A stretch of 64,000 bases of DNA. It comes from Panicum virgatum (taxonomy: Eukaryota; Streptophyta; Magnoliopsida; Poales; Poaceae). The first letter of the stretch is position 1, and every line of letters begins with the position of its first letter. Made by a program: the position numbers and the translations under genes. Location: positions 46,826,930 to 46,890,929 of the forward strand of contig NC_053148.1 of the NCBI RefSeq assembly GCF_016808335.1, read 5' to 3'. This document shows positions 33,546 through 45,089 of this stretch, piece by piece. The notes below the pieces were generated by a model. It worked only from the letters and a program-made list of their open reading frames with translations, was not told the origin of the DNA and made no database searches.

Positions 33546-33930
33546 ATGGCATCCTCATTATGCAAAAGATGTTTTTTCCTCATCCGTTCCGATTAACTTT
33601 CAACACTACCTAGCTACGGGAACCAATAAGCGAAGACTGCATGCGCGCACCAAGCGGTCAATTTGGAATCTTCTAGTGGAGGAAGCACTTGCAGGACCTG
33701 AATGGTCACTACTGTATCCTATCATATATAGACCGCTAAAGTGATCCAATAAACAGTTACTAGTGTACAACAGTAATGTGATTGATGGACATCTGGTTCG
33801 TTGCCGTGAAGACTTAGTTTGTAGTCGTCGTCGCATCGATCACGAATTCACCAACCATTATTTCTCTATAGTTGCTAGCAAGCAGCAACGCATAACTGCC
33901 TCCGTCAAATCATGTTTCTCAGTGTCACCA

Positions 33931-36900
33931 ATGGCTTCGACAGCGCTACTGCTTCTCATGGCCATGGCGATCCACGGCGGCAGTACTGCGTGGTGCTTGG
34001 CGTCGGACACCATCCCCGCCAACTCCTCCATCTCCGGTGACCGGACCGTCGTGTCGAGAGGCGGCAAGTTCGAGCTGGGCTTCTTCAGCCCCGCTGGCGG
34101 CGGCGGCAGCAACTACTACATGGGGATCTGGTACAAGAAGGTCGTGTCGCAGCGCACGCCCGTGTGGGTCGCCAACAGGGCCGCGCCGGTCGCCGACCCG
34201 GCGTCCTCTCGGCTTGCCGTGGCGGCGGACGGCAACCTCGTCCTCACCAACGAAGCCGGCAAGCTCGTCTGGTCCACGAACGTTAGCTCCGCCAGCGGCT
34301 CGGACGGCGCCGCCGCCGTGGCGGTCATCTAGGACACCGGGAACCTGGAGCTCCGGCGCGAGATCAGCGGCAAGGTTCTGTGGCAGAGCGCGGAGCACCC
34401 AACCGACACGTGGCTCCCCGGAGTCCACCTTGGCATGAACAAGATCACCGGCGAAGTGCAGGCGCTGGTTTCTTGGAAGAACACCGGCGACCCGGCTCCC
34501 GGCATGTTTACCTTGGGGATCGACCCCAACGGGAGCAGCCAGTACCTCACAAAATGGAACAGGACCGTGACTTTCTGGAGCAGCGGCGAGTGGAAAGACG
34601 GCGTGTTCGCCGGGATCCCGGAGATGATATCGCACGACAAGTACGACTTCGAGTTCGTGTCCGGCAAGAAGGCCAGCTACTTCACCTACTCCCTGCAGGA
34701 CCCCACGGTTCTCTCCAGGCTAGTCCTGGACGTCTCCGGTCAGGTGAGGCAGATCATGTGGTCGCCGTCCGCCGACGAGTGGATGATCATCTGGACGGAG
34801 CCGCACCGACTGTGCGACGTCTACGCCGTCTGCGGCCCGTTCGGCTTCTGCAACGGGAAGAGCGAGCCCTACAGCAGCTGCCCCGCCGGCTTCCGTCCCT
34901 CCTCCGCGGGGGACTGGGAGCTAGGGGATCACTCCCATGGCTGCCGCCGGAACAATCCCCCGCGGTGTGACGACGGTGGCGTGAACAGCAGCAGCTTGGT
35001 GCACGGCGACGGCGACGGCGACGCCTTCTTGCCGGCGCCAGGCGTTTCTCTACCGAGAAACTCATCGTCTGCGCAGGCATCAAGCGCTCGAGACTGCGAG
35101 TTGGCTTGCTTGAGGAGCTGCAACTGCACCGCGTACTCTTACGGCAGTCAGTGCTCTCTGTGGTACGGCGGCTTGCTCAACTTGGAGGACACGGGCGGCA
35201 TGGATGATGACCTTTACCTCCGGGTGTCCGCCATGGACGTGCCCTCCTCGAGAGGCCGTAAGAGAACGGCCGTCTTCGTTTCCATTGCCGCAGTTGCGTC
35301 CATCCTAGCCTTGTCTATCATCGTGTTCGTGGTCGTTAGAATGTATAGGAAACGGCAGAGGAGCAGAACATTCCTGCAGGCAGCATCAGAAGGCGGCAAC
35401 CTTGTGGCGTTCAAGTACGGCGACGTGAGGAGCGCGACCAGGAACTTCTCGGAGAAGCTCGGTGGCGGCAGCTTCGGATCGGTGTACAAGGGGACGCTGC
35501 CCGGCGGCCGGGTGGCCGTCGCGGTGAAGAAGCTCGAGTGCCGCCTCTGCGTGGGGGAGAAGCAGTTCCGGAACGAGGTGCGCACCATCGGCGTGATCCA
35601 GCACGTCAACCTCGTCCGCCTCCGCGGCTTCTCCTCCCGCGGCAGCGAGCGGCTGCTCGTCTACGACCACATGCCCAACGGCTCGCTGGACAAGGCTCTC
35701 TTCGGGGGAGCGGCGGCGCCGGCGTTGAGATGGCGCGCGAGGTTCCAGATCGCGCTCGGCGCGGCGCGGGGCCTGCTCTACCTCCACGAGGGGTGCCGGG
35801 ACTGCATCATCCACTGCGACATCAAGCCGGAGAACATCCTGCTCGACAAGGATCTCGTGCCCAAGGTTGCCGACTTCGGCCTCGCGAAGCTGCTGGCGAG
35901 GGACTTCAGCAGGGTCCTCACCACGGTGCGGGGCACCATCGGATACCTCGCGCCGCAGTGGATCTCCAGCGTGCCGATCACCGCCAAGGCCGACGTGTAC
36001 AGCTACGGGATGGTGCTGCTGGAGATATATAGTCTCCGGCCGCCGGAACGCGCGGTGCTGGCCGGCCGCAGAGCAGGACCCGTCGCTGTCGGGGTACTTC
36101 CCGCTGGTGGCCGCGAGGAAGGCCAGTGTAACACCCGATATTTTGCCCCTGTACATAACACTCGATATTTTTGCCGTGTGCGTGGTCACAGTGACCAATT
36201 TGGCCACGGCACCGAGCGCGTCTCACTCTGCTGCTCGCCGCTGCCCCTCTCTCCCCCTCCATCGCCTCTCTCGTGCGCGGATGCCGCCAAGGACGCGCCG
36301 GCTGAGCCTGCCTGCGAGCGCTCGCCGCACGCTTGCGTGCCGCGCGCGCCGCGCCGTCTCGCCTCGCCGCTGCTAGCCATGGCCGCCAGTCGCCGCCGCA
36401 CGCCACGAGCCGTGCCCGCGCGGCACCGGGCCGCGCCTTCGCGCGCACCGGCACCGCCCGGCCGCTCTGGTGCTCGCCCCGCCCCACAACGCCGCCATCT
36501 GGCCCTGTGCCAGCCGGAACGGCCACGCCGCCACACCCGCCTTGGCCGCCGCTGCCTGCACATCCACGCCGAGCCGTCGACCGAGCTCACCCCACCTTCC
36601 ACCAACCCCCAAATCCGCTTGACCTCGGCTCCCTGAAGCTCCTTGGCCTCTCCTCCGCCCGCCCCGGCCACCGGAGTTCACCGGAGTGAGCTCACCACAG
36701 CCGCCCCCTCACCCTGCACGCCGGCAAGCCGCCTCCGGCCATCTCCCTACGCCCCACGGCCACCAAAAGGTGCGGCCCGACCCCCTTTACCTCCTCCGCC
36801 CCTTTACCCTCGCCGCCAGCGAGGAGGCCCACCGGAATCTGGCCGGGACCGGCCGCAAATGCTTCCAATCCGGCCAAGGGCCAAATTGCAAGCCCCCAAT

Positions 36901-39775
36901 TCTTTTCAGGGTCTTTCTGCAAAACCTAGGGACCTAGATGGAATATTTAGTTTTGTTATTAGAATTTTGCAGTAAACTTATAAATTCGTTTAAAAATTGT
37001 AGAAAAAATATAAAATAGAAAATAAAGATGTTTTGGAATCCTTGTTAGTAGATCTATGCAGTGGGTATATAATATGATAGGTATTAGTGGAAAAATATTG
37101 TCCTCGAATTTTATTTGTATTTGTTGGGAATAAATTCATATTTGTAGTTATATTGCTCCGTTTGCTATGAAATTTTTATGGTAGGCTGTTCATGTGATGC
37201 ATATGCTGTGGCAAAGGTGTTAGATTTATTTGGTGCATGTATACATGAGTTAATGATTTAATGTTGATGCTTTAACGTTTCTTCTATTAAAAATAAATCT
37301 CTATCGATAAAAATCAAGAGACTTAGTTCAAGACTTTAATTATGTAACATACATCAGTTTTGCATCTTTCCAGGATCATAGAAGCTATGAGTGTTATCCG
37401 GTGCATTTCATTCATTTTTGCATCAATCAATATTGTATTTAACAATAGTACTTTATAAAAGCTATTAAAAATCATATAAAATCTAGGCTATGTATTTATA
37501 ATTAAAATCATACTTCAGAGTAGTAGTATTTATTTTTGAACCAAAGCACCTGTCCTTATAAAATGTTTGCAATTTCCTAGCATGGCTTTGTAATTTAAAT
37601 GACCGTTAAGTAGTAGTAAATATGGCTTTATTTTAGTCTTACAAAATAAATAGTGTTATAGCTCAGAGCGATGTCTGTAAGTGCTGGTTTTAGATGATCA
37701 TTTATTGATACATTTGTTTATGATAATTATGCTCTTTTCAAAGTGTGATTCATCTTTTCTTTAATATCAAATGATATGTTGTATAGTGTGTTGCACTTTT
37801 ATGATTACTTTGGCGTGTTGTACTTTCATGAATTCATACATATTCATTGTTGCACCTTATTTAGGTACGATAGATGAACCACGTGAAGGACGTGATGTTG
37901 GAGCTGAGCCAGCAGACGGTGAATGGTGGACACATCTAGAAGCTGGACGGATGGATCCCGATGTGCATGACCAAAAGAAGACGCTCGTCATGCGAGTATC
38001 ATCTAACTAACACTGACCTAGTGTTAATCCCAGGCAAGCCCCGGTGCATAACCTACTATTTTAAATTATGAATTATTATATGTGTATTGCTTGTGCATTA
38101 CGTTTTTAGGAGTTGTCTGGAACCTTAATTGCATGATCTCTAGGTTCCCTTGGTCTTATACTAGTATGGATAGGTCGATAGCATTGCTATACTTAAATAA
38201 GTCTCGGTAGAAGTCGAGTGATTTCCTGTCACTCGCGAGCTATAGGGCAAAAGTCGAGTAATTTCAGGTTACTCGCGAGATTTATAGTTATCTTTATATT
38301 CCAGTATATGAGATATGGAATGAAATATGGAATGAATGGAAATTTGAGACCGGACGGAGGAATGATAATGAGATATAGGCATGGCAATAGGACAGGGTTC
38401 CTGGTGTCTTAGCTCCGTCTGTGTCGATTGAGGACCGTACCGTTGTTGCCCCTACTGATCATGTTTGAACTGTACTAACCGCATGCCGGGAGTAGGAGGT
38501 AGTCGAAACCGGTAAGCCGAGTACTGCCTCACTTTGAAAGTACAGGACTTCTTTCCACCCCTTAGGGCGAGTCGAGTAGTCGCAGAGAATTGGGATGCAT
38601 CTATTTACTTTTGGTGGTCTCTCATTGAGCTCGGCTGGCTATACGTTGGTGGGGCGGTCCTGTAGTTCGAGGCGGGGAGGGGAATGGTTGGCTCGTATAG
38701 TTCGACGGAGCAAATGCGTGTCGTGTTGGTTAGGTCCACCTTGCAAGGTTAAATCGGATTGATTCGCCGTCATTTGCTCTCGGACATGAGCACATTGATC
38801 TCCGAGTCACATCGTAGTAAAGAAATGAAACAAAACGAGTTGATGTTATCTAATTAATTATGTTTCCACCTTGATTGCTATAGATATGCAAATCATAGAT
38901 GTTTAGCCAATTTATTGTTATAATTTGGAGCTAAAATTTTAAAGTTAAGGATTTATTTTAGATATTTTTTGGCAAAACAAACCCACCAGCCAAAAATCTT
39001 ACATGTCTAGATAATGGGCTAAGTATACCCTTAGTCGGGTAAGTCTTGCTGAGTATTAGTATACTCATGGTTTGTTGTTTACCCTATTTCAAGTATAGGA
39101 GTTAATCCGGATTCACATCGGTGGGCTCGATGTGACGTCCTCACGTCTCCGTAGTTATCATTTTATTTCAATTTATTTCAGTTGGTTTTTAATGAAAATC
39201 TTCCTCATGTTAGACTCTCTACCGCTGCTGTTATCTATTATGTGAACTTTAATTTGTAAAAGTCATTTTGTAAATACCTTAATATTGTTTACTATTTTGT
39301 AAAATTGTATTGTGTTGGTACCGTCTGCGCTCGCCGTCGCGCGAGACTTCTGTTGTGTTTCGATCGGCCTGTGGGTTGGAAACAGGCTCTCAGTTTACAC
39401 TTAATTAAACTAATGTGCCTGATGTATTCAAATGATAGTCATTACATTTAATTAATCTGTTTAACTTAACGCTTAATTAAGGTGTTTAACCGCCAAGGGG
39501 AGGCGCTCGACGGGCTGCTGGACGAGCGGCTGCGCGGCGATGCGGACCCGCGGGAGCTGGAACGCGCGTGCAGGGTGGCCTGCTGGGGCGTGCAGGACGA
39601 CGAGGCGCGCCGCCCGACAATGGAGCAGGTGGTGCAGGCGCTGGAGGGGATCGTCGCCGTGGACGTGCCGCCGGTTCCGACGTCGTTGCAGGCCTTGGCC
39701 GAAGGTTCCGGCTTTCTGATGAGTGCGCGTACCTTTGATGACTTCTCGCGATCACATCTACAGGACAGTTCTTAG
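33931..39775 (+). pseudogene. G-type lectin S-receptor-like Ser/Thr kinase pseudogene, split by an LTR
   Basis: The ATG at 33931 opens a signal peptide (MASTALLLLMAMAIHGGSTA). Next come a B-lectin domain (to about residue 170), the S-locus glycoprotein region, a PAN domain (CELACLRSCNCTAYSYG), a transmembrane segment (about 35264-35343) and a kinase with GGGSFGSVYKG, HCDIKPENILL, DFGLAKLL and GTIGYLAP. The layout matches the At2g19130-like class of plasma-membrane receptor kinases. Three lesions are visible: a stop at 34330-34332 (codon 134), an extra tata at about 36028-36031 that shifts the frame in subdomain IX, and a 3.27-kb LTR at 36127-39399. The kinase C-terminus resumes at 39482 (FNRQGEALDGLLDERLRGDA) and ends at 39775. 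About 80 AT-rich bases ending in an acceptor-like taattaag precede it, suggesting an ancestral intron. Confidence 0.85.
36127..39399 (+). mobile_element. Solo LTR of Tekay type in the kinase gene, 3273 bp
   Basis: It begins TGTAACACCCG and ends CAGTTTACA, so the ends TGTAA and TTACA are inverted. Length, the start sequence and the landmark ttgctgagtattagtatactca (about 39047) resemble the Tekay-type LTR of element D (minus strand: cttgctgagtacgttcgtac). No internal region is present. The flanks, gccag before and cttaa after, are not a target duplication. The GC-rich first 800 bp gives long but spurious open frames. Confidence 0.65.
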
Positions 39776-40688
39776 TTTGGCTCTAGCTAGCCCTTTTCAG
39801 CGCGAATCTCATTTAATCAACAAATCAGACAACAACTAAGATCACCAAGAGTACAAAATAAAGTGGGGGATACCATGATTCATGTTTGAGGAAAATCTTT
39901 ATATGGTATATACTTCGCTCTTTGGCTGGTTGTGCTTGGCTGGTGCTGATTTGTTATGAGAGAATAATACTACTGTCTGGCTGGTGGCTGGTGCTGATTT
40001 GTTATGAGAAAAAAGTACTGCTGGCTAGCTGATACGAACAGAGTTAGAATATAAACTTGGTTTCCTATATGCATGATGCTATAAAATTTTGTCTCCCATA
40101 TTTGATACCGAGAATAAAAATCTGGTTCCCTATATGCATGGTACTATAAAAGTTTCCAATGGTGATGAGCTTGCATGGGGTTCCATCACTAGTTACTACT
40201 CTTCCAACATTGATACTGGTTTAATATGCAGAGCTGCGGGTGCATTGGTACTTTTTTTTTTACAATCCAACGACCAACGGGTGCATTTCCTTGGCATTTT
40301 TTTGGAAGGATTCAAGTGATGAAGCAGCAGCATACTGCAATCACATTGGTATTTTGTTGTAACAGATACTTGCACCAACGGTTGACATGATTAATATATC
40401 TCTTGCGGCTTGTTGTAACAAATTACAAAAGGATTAACAGACGTTTTCTTATTTCATCTTTTTATTAACACTATGGCGTATAAGTTGAAATTTACATTTT
40501 GAACCCAAACCCATCTGAAGTTACAACAATAAAATCACAACCCTGTACAAGTCACAATTCAGTTGGTTAAAAAAAATGCAGCACCCTAGTGTATGTCTAT
40601 GGTCTCTCCCCATAATCAAACCGCACGAGAGATCACGTACGCCCAAATCAACGTATGCACACGACCATTTTCCACGAGCTAGCGGATA
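39776..40688. other. Spacer with MITE-like remnants
   Basis: At 39917-40030 the sequence ggctggtgctgatttgttatgaga occurs twice, as in a widespread grass MITE. At about 40059-40150 a second direct repeat (tggttycctatatgcatgrtrctataaaa) occurs twice, about 65 bp apart. No gene is seen. Confidence 0.45.
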
Positions 40689-41345
40689 TCATTTCCCCTC
40701 GGCGTCGCGCTGCAGGAACCTGAGCACCTCGTCGGGCGGCACGCCGCGCCACACCCTCGGCCGCGCCTCGCCGTGGCCGAGCTGGGCGAAGCCGTGCGCC
40801 ACCCGGTTCCCCGCCCGGCGCACGTGCGAGACGGTCGTGTCGTCGAGCAGCAGCAGCAGGTCCGCGATCTCCCCGCACAGCCTGCGGTCCTCCTCGGCGC
40901 GCACCCGCGCGCGGCGCCGCACGGCGTCCACCACCGCCCGGGCGTCGCCCTCGATCCAGACGCGGCGCCAGCCGTTGGCCACGGCCAGCTCGAGCCCGCG
41001 CCGGAGCGCGGCGAGCTCGGCCACGGAGCTCGTCGCCGTCCCGATCCGCTCCGCGTAGCCCAGCACGAACGCGCCCTCGTGGTCGCGGTACACGCCGCCG
41101 ATGCTCGCGCGCCGGGACGCGAGCTTCGACGACCCGTCGAAGTTGAGCTTCAGCCGCCCCGCCTCGGGCTTCCTCCACGCGCTCGCCGACGGCGCCGGCT
41201 CGCCGCCCGGCGTTACCACCCCGCCGCCGTGCAGGCCCCGCCGCCCGCCGCCTCCCCTCGGCGCCGCCGCCCGGCCGACGAGGCAGGCCGACAAGGGGTT
41301 GCAGAGCAGCACCATGCCGCCTAGAGGACGGTGCGCCCGCAGCAT
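40689..41345 (-). CDS. RNase H-like domain protein (RVT_3 type), single exon
   Basis: The open frame from 41345 to 40689 encodes 218 residues; an alternative start is at 41315 (MVLLCNPLSACL). The RNase H-like fold spans about residues 65-190: LKLNFDGSSKLASRRASIGG (first acidic residue), AELAALRRGLELA (Glu), VWIEGDARAVVDAV (Asp) and VRRAGNRVAHGFAQLG (His/Asn region). This small family is common in plants, often annotated as putative ribonuclease H protein and related to the RNase H domain of LINE-type retrotransposons. Third codon positions are very GC-rich, as in many grass genes. No break is visible. The N-terminal 60 residues are Gly/Arg/Pro-rich and may not be structured. Confidence 0.7.
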   Translation of the reverse strand: MLRAHRPLGGMVLLCNPLSACLVGRAAAPRGGGGRRGLHGGGVVTPGGEPAPSASAWRKPEAGRLKLNFDGSSKLASRRASIGGVYRDHEGAFVLGYAERIGTATSSVAELAALRRGLELAVANGWRRVWIEGDARAVVDAVRRRARVRAEEDRRLCGEIADLLLLLDDTTVSHVRRAGNRVAHGFAQLGHGEARPRVWRGVPPDEVLRFLQRDAEGK

Positions 41346-42528
41346 TGTCGTCGTTCACCGGACGCGAACTTGACGTGTATTTAGGCTGCAGCTTCCTTGA
41401 AGCGATCGCTCGCTCGCTTAGGAACGAATTGAAGCGTGGAGCTCCCTTACCGGACAATGGCGAGGCGTGAAGAACAGGTGGATCGATCGGGGAAGAGAGG
41501 GATGGCACGGGAACCGGAGCAAGCAACCGCTCGACAGGCCGGCTTGTGTTTGAAATGGCTGGAAGCGCGCGCGAGCAAAGCATCTGCCGGCGGGCGGAAG
41601 GGGAGGTTGCCGAGAGGGGGTACATGTGCTTGCCTTGCCGTGACGTTCCCCGAATTGCCAGCGCGGGAAGCAACCGTGCCGTTCGTTGCTTGCTGCCTCG
41701 GAATTGGAGATAGCTTGCTTTGGGGCTCCTGAAAACCGAAGCTGACCCCGCATGATCCATGCTCGCGGCGTGGCTGAATTTTTCCAGTCCTGTTAACCGC
41801 CGGGGGGAATATTCCGCGGCCGAGATAGGAGGGAGTTCTTGCCGTGACGGCACGTGCCGATGTGCCATTAGCAGGTTTCGCATTTGTTTCATGTGGGCAA
41901 AGGGGACTGCAGTTCTTCTATATTAGGGCAAAAGGCACCGGATAGAAAACCCCATTTCCAGCAAACTTCTGCAGAAGCAACAAGATAAAAAGTAAAAAAA
42001 TATTCTCAAAATGGCAAAAAAAAAAGAGAGAAAAGAAAACAATAAAGCCAGCAGAATGAAGCAAAAATAGGCCAGTTAACATTGAGCCCATTTAGTCTTC
42101 GCCACAGCATTTTTTCGGCCCAACCAACATCTGTATCCAGGCCGTGTACCCAGAAAAATACAAAATATACATTGTGATTGCAGTGTGCTGCTGCTTCAGC
42201 ACTTGAATCTATCTATTTATTCTATTAATACTATAAAGATCCAAAGAAATTATAATTAATATGTACCTAAGAGAAGCATCTTGTACCTCTCATACTGGTC
42301 CCACCTTGCAGCTGCGGGACTGGTCCGATCGGCAGCAGACCGATGAAAACCGCAACATAAATGGTTCCGCCGGAATCAAAAACTTTTTGACACTCGCCCT
42401 TGTGATTAGAACAACTAGCCGCTAAATTTGAGTGAGCAAATGTTTATTTAGAACCTCACTTCTAAATTTTACTCTCTTGAATATGAGCCTCCACTCCAGC
42501 AGGCTGAGTACTCCAGCAGACTGAGTAA
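41346..42528. other. Spacer without a supported gene
   Basis: The first 400 bp is GC-rich and may include the promoter and 5' untranslated region of the RNase H-like gene on the minus strand. The rest is AT-rich. I see no tRNA, long repeat or coding exon. Confidence 0.4.
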
Positions 42529-42857
42529 GAGTATCTCCAGCAGTTTGGCAAATCGAGTTGCCATCTTTGATTTTTGGCAAAACGTTAAAAATACTCCTTC
42601 AACAATTTGGCAAAAGACTTGGCAATTTTTGGCAACTTGGAAAAAATCAGCCTCCAGCGCGTAAATATACGCGCGCGGCGCGCGATTGAAATCGTGGTTT
42701 CTAGTCAGGTGGGAGGGTGAAAAAAAAATAACAGAAAAGAGTTTCTGATTTAAGTTTTCAAGAAGTGGAAGGGCATAAATATAATTTTATTTCTCTCTTA
42801 TGGTAGTTAGATCTAGATTTGGCAAGTGAATTATGTCAAATTGTTGGAGATAAACTC
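42529..42857. mobile_element. MITE, about 330 bp
   Basis: The left end gagtatctccagcagtttgg and the reverse complement of the right end gagtttatctccaacaattt are imperfect inverted repeats. Motifs of the type ttggcaa recur inside. A target duplication could not be fixed. Confidence 0.5.
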
Positions 42858-43047
42858 TTTTTTTACTTGATATATTTTTTTAGAAATTGACAAAATACAA
42901 AATATGACAAGTAAAATATGACAAACTCTTAGGCTTTATTTTTCAAACTGACATCTGGCCTCCTCTCACACTCGTCCATTCCCTACCCCACGCCGCCGGC
43001 GCCCGCCACCCCACCGCTGCTCTCTGCTCTCTGCTCCTCCGAATTCG

Positions 43048-43480
43048 ATGGATGCGGAGCTGCGGCACCCGGTGGCGGCCCACGAGGCGGCGCTGAGGAC
43101 CGTGCAGAAGCCGCCCGCCAAACCCTGGCGCGGGGGAGCCGCAGCTTCGACCCCGCCCCCGCCGCCCAAGATGTACCGCGTCGAGCCTCGGGAGTTCCGG
43201 GATCTTGTGCAGAGGCTCACCGGCACGCCGCCCGCGGCCACAGGCAGGGGCGGCGTGGCACGGCCGCAGCATCATCAGCTGGCGGGGCGGTGCAGCCGGT
43301 GGCCGTTCGCGCTTCATGGGACCACCACCAGCAGCAGCAGCTGTACGGCTCGCCGTGGTTCTCGTTCTCGCTGGCCGGGGTGAACGGCGCCAACGCCGGC
43401 GGACTTAGTCGTCGTGAGGCACGCATCAAGGGAAGAGAAGGGACGACGGGATGCAGCAAATCAAAGTTTTTTTTCTTGGC
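43048..43480 (+). pseudogene. VQ-motif protein gene remnant
   Basis: The ATG at 43048 opens MDAELRHPVAAHEAALRTVQ. A proline-rich stretch precedes YRVEPREFRDLVQRLTGTP (about 43174-43230), which carries the FxxxVQxLTG core of the VQ family. VQ proteins are small nuclear cofactors of WRKY transcription factors. The frame then appears shifted: the likely continuation SWDHHQQQQLYGSPWFSFSL is read in another frame from about 43308. This makes it a broken gene, or a misread of a low-complexity region. GC content is high. Confidence 0.6.
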
Positions 43481-43806
43481 TATTATTACAGGACAGCGTA
43501 GTTTGTTTCTGAAACAAGGAAGGGAGGAGGAGGCGGCGGGACGGAGCGCAGGCGCCGGCGGCGGGATTGGGAAAGGCGCTGCACTAGAACGCAGGGAAGA
43601 AGAAAAAAAATATGGGATGCACAGTTTCGCAGCTCAAATAGAGAGCCATCAAATTGGGGGTGGAAGGAGAAATTTGGAAAACCTACCAAAATAGCAATTC
43701 ATTTGCTCACTAGAGATCAAATTTTTATACCTACTGAGCAAATGTGAAGATAGAAGTCTATTTAGTCATCTTGCTGGAGTTGCTCTTGCCCCGCGCGTGT
43801 ACCCAC

Positions 43807-44030
43807 CAGGGTTAACCATTTCGTTTTCCGGTCAAATCCCGGTGTTTAGCGGAAACGGAATTCCGTTCCGAAATTTCGGTAAATTTCGGCGAATTTCGTT
43901 GAATTTCGGTCGAAATTTGTTGAATTTTGAATTTGAAAACGAAATATACCGAAAAATACCGAAATTTCGGATCCCGGTAACTAGCGGAAACGAAAAATTT
44001 TCCGAAATTTCGCCGAAATTGTTAACCCTG
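43807..44030. mobile_element. hAT-type MITE, 224 bp, with a perfect 8-bp target duplication
   Basis: The ends CAGGGTTAAC and GTTAACCCTG are perfect inverted repeats. The direct repeat GTACCCAC flanks the element at 43799-43806 and 44031-44038. The interior is made of aatttcgg-type words in both orientations. The 8-bp duplication and the CAGGG start fit the hAT superfamily. There is no coding capacity. Confidence 0.85.
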
Positions 44031-44348
44031 GTACCCACCCGACCTCCGCACCGTCCCCGGCGTGGCGGCGTGATTGATCAATCATCAATCACTCAAAATT
44101 GGAATCAAGCAGCTGACACATTCCATTTGATCCCTCCCCTAGTCCTCTTCCTAGCAGTCCCTCCCAACAGATCAGGCGATGCATGGAGGCGGTGGCACCG
44201 TGGCAAAATCCGCAGAGGAGATCCACCCCCCGGAGGCCGGCCCCGACTCGGCGGAGGCGGCGATATCCATAATAATCCATGACGGTGGCAGGCGCAATGG
44301 CCCGCGGCCGTTCTGGCGTCGAGACAGTTTCCGCCCCCGCCCCACTGG

Positions 44349-44634
44349 GGGTGTGTTTAGTTCTCACAAAATTTCCAAATTTTCCAAACTTTCCATCACA
44401 TCCCCTATCACATCGAAACATTAAATATAACAAATAACCTATGCATGGAGTACTAAATGTAGTTAAATAAAAAAACTAATTGCATAGTTTTGATGTACGT
44501 TGTGAGACGAATCTTTTGAGTCTAGTTAGGTCATAGTAGGACAATATTTACCACAAACAAACGAAACGTACTACAGGACGCTACAGTCTTTTTTCTGACA
44601 CTACAGTGTTTTTTCGGTGGAACTAAACACAGCC
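44349..44634. mobile_element. Tourist-like (PIF/Harbinger) MITE, about 286 bp
   Basis: The left end GGGTGTGTTTAGTTC and the reverse complement of the right end GGCTGTGTTTAGTTC are inverted repeats, flanked on both sides by TGG. The interior gagacgaatcttttgag and ctacagt words are typical of this grass family. Confidence 0.65.
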
Positions 44635-44708
44635 TGGGAACCGCGCTGGGCGCCGTGGCTGTCCTGTTCGGGGTTGACAGCGACGTGGGGTGGGGCGCCG
44701 CGCCTGCC

Positions 44709-44796
44709 CCGGCCGTGCACACGCTCGACCTCAATGGCCCCGAATCCTAGCGCCGGCCGTGCACACGCTCGACCTCAATGGCCCCGAATCCTAGCG
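44709..44796 (+). repeat. 44-bp tandem duplication
   Basis: 44709-44752 is repeated exactly at 44753-44796 (ccggccgtgcacacgctcga ...). The sequence is GC-rich and lies between two MITEs. Confidence 0.9.
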
Positions 44797-44861
44797 CTAG
44801 AAGAGAATGTTTCCCGCATGAAGGATCGAATGAAGTTTATTTGCAAAAAAATTTAAGGATA

Positions 44862-45089
44862 GGTGTAACTTTTCGCGACGAATCTAATGACGGTAATTAA
44901 TCGATGATTTGCTACAGTGATGGTACAGTAACCATCATCTAATCGCGCGGTCAAAAGTCTCATTAGATTCTTCAGGATCACTAGCGCGGGGGTTCTGGAG
45001 TTGGTTCTGTAAACTGACTTTGTTTAATACCTTAATAAACAGTCAAAATGTCACTATTCACTAGCGCGCTATAAAACCAAACGGGGCCA
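44862..45089. mobile_element. Partial PIF/Harbinger-type MITE
   Basis: gcgacgaatctaatgacggt, atgatttgctacagtgatgg and the right end ctataaaaccaaacggggcc are hallmarks of an abundant grass MITE. The matching left end is not present, so this is a fragment. Confidence 0.55.

Noticed and set aside
33946..34635. Minus-strand open frame of 229 codons over the kinase gene
   Set aside because: It lies opposite the lectin domain with GC-rich third positions, a known cause of false antisense frames.
35386..36207. Minus-strand open frame of 273 codons over the kinase domain
   Set aside because: Antisense of the kinase domain; the composition is explained by codon bias of the plus strand.
40648..41892. 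Minus-strand open frame of 414 codons covering the RNase H-like gene
   Set aside because: It is in a different frame from the RNase H-like domain and consists mostly of Arg, Ala and Gly in the overlap.
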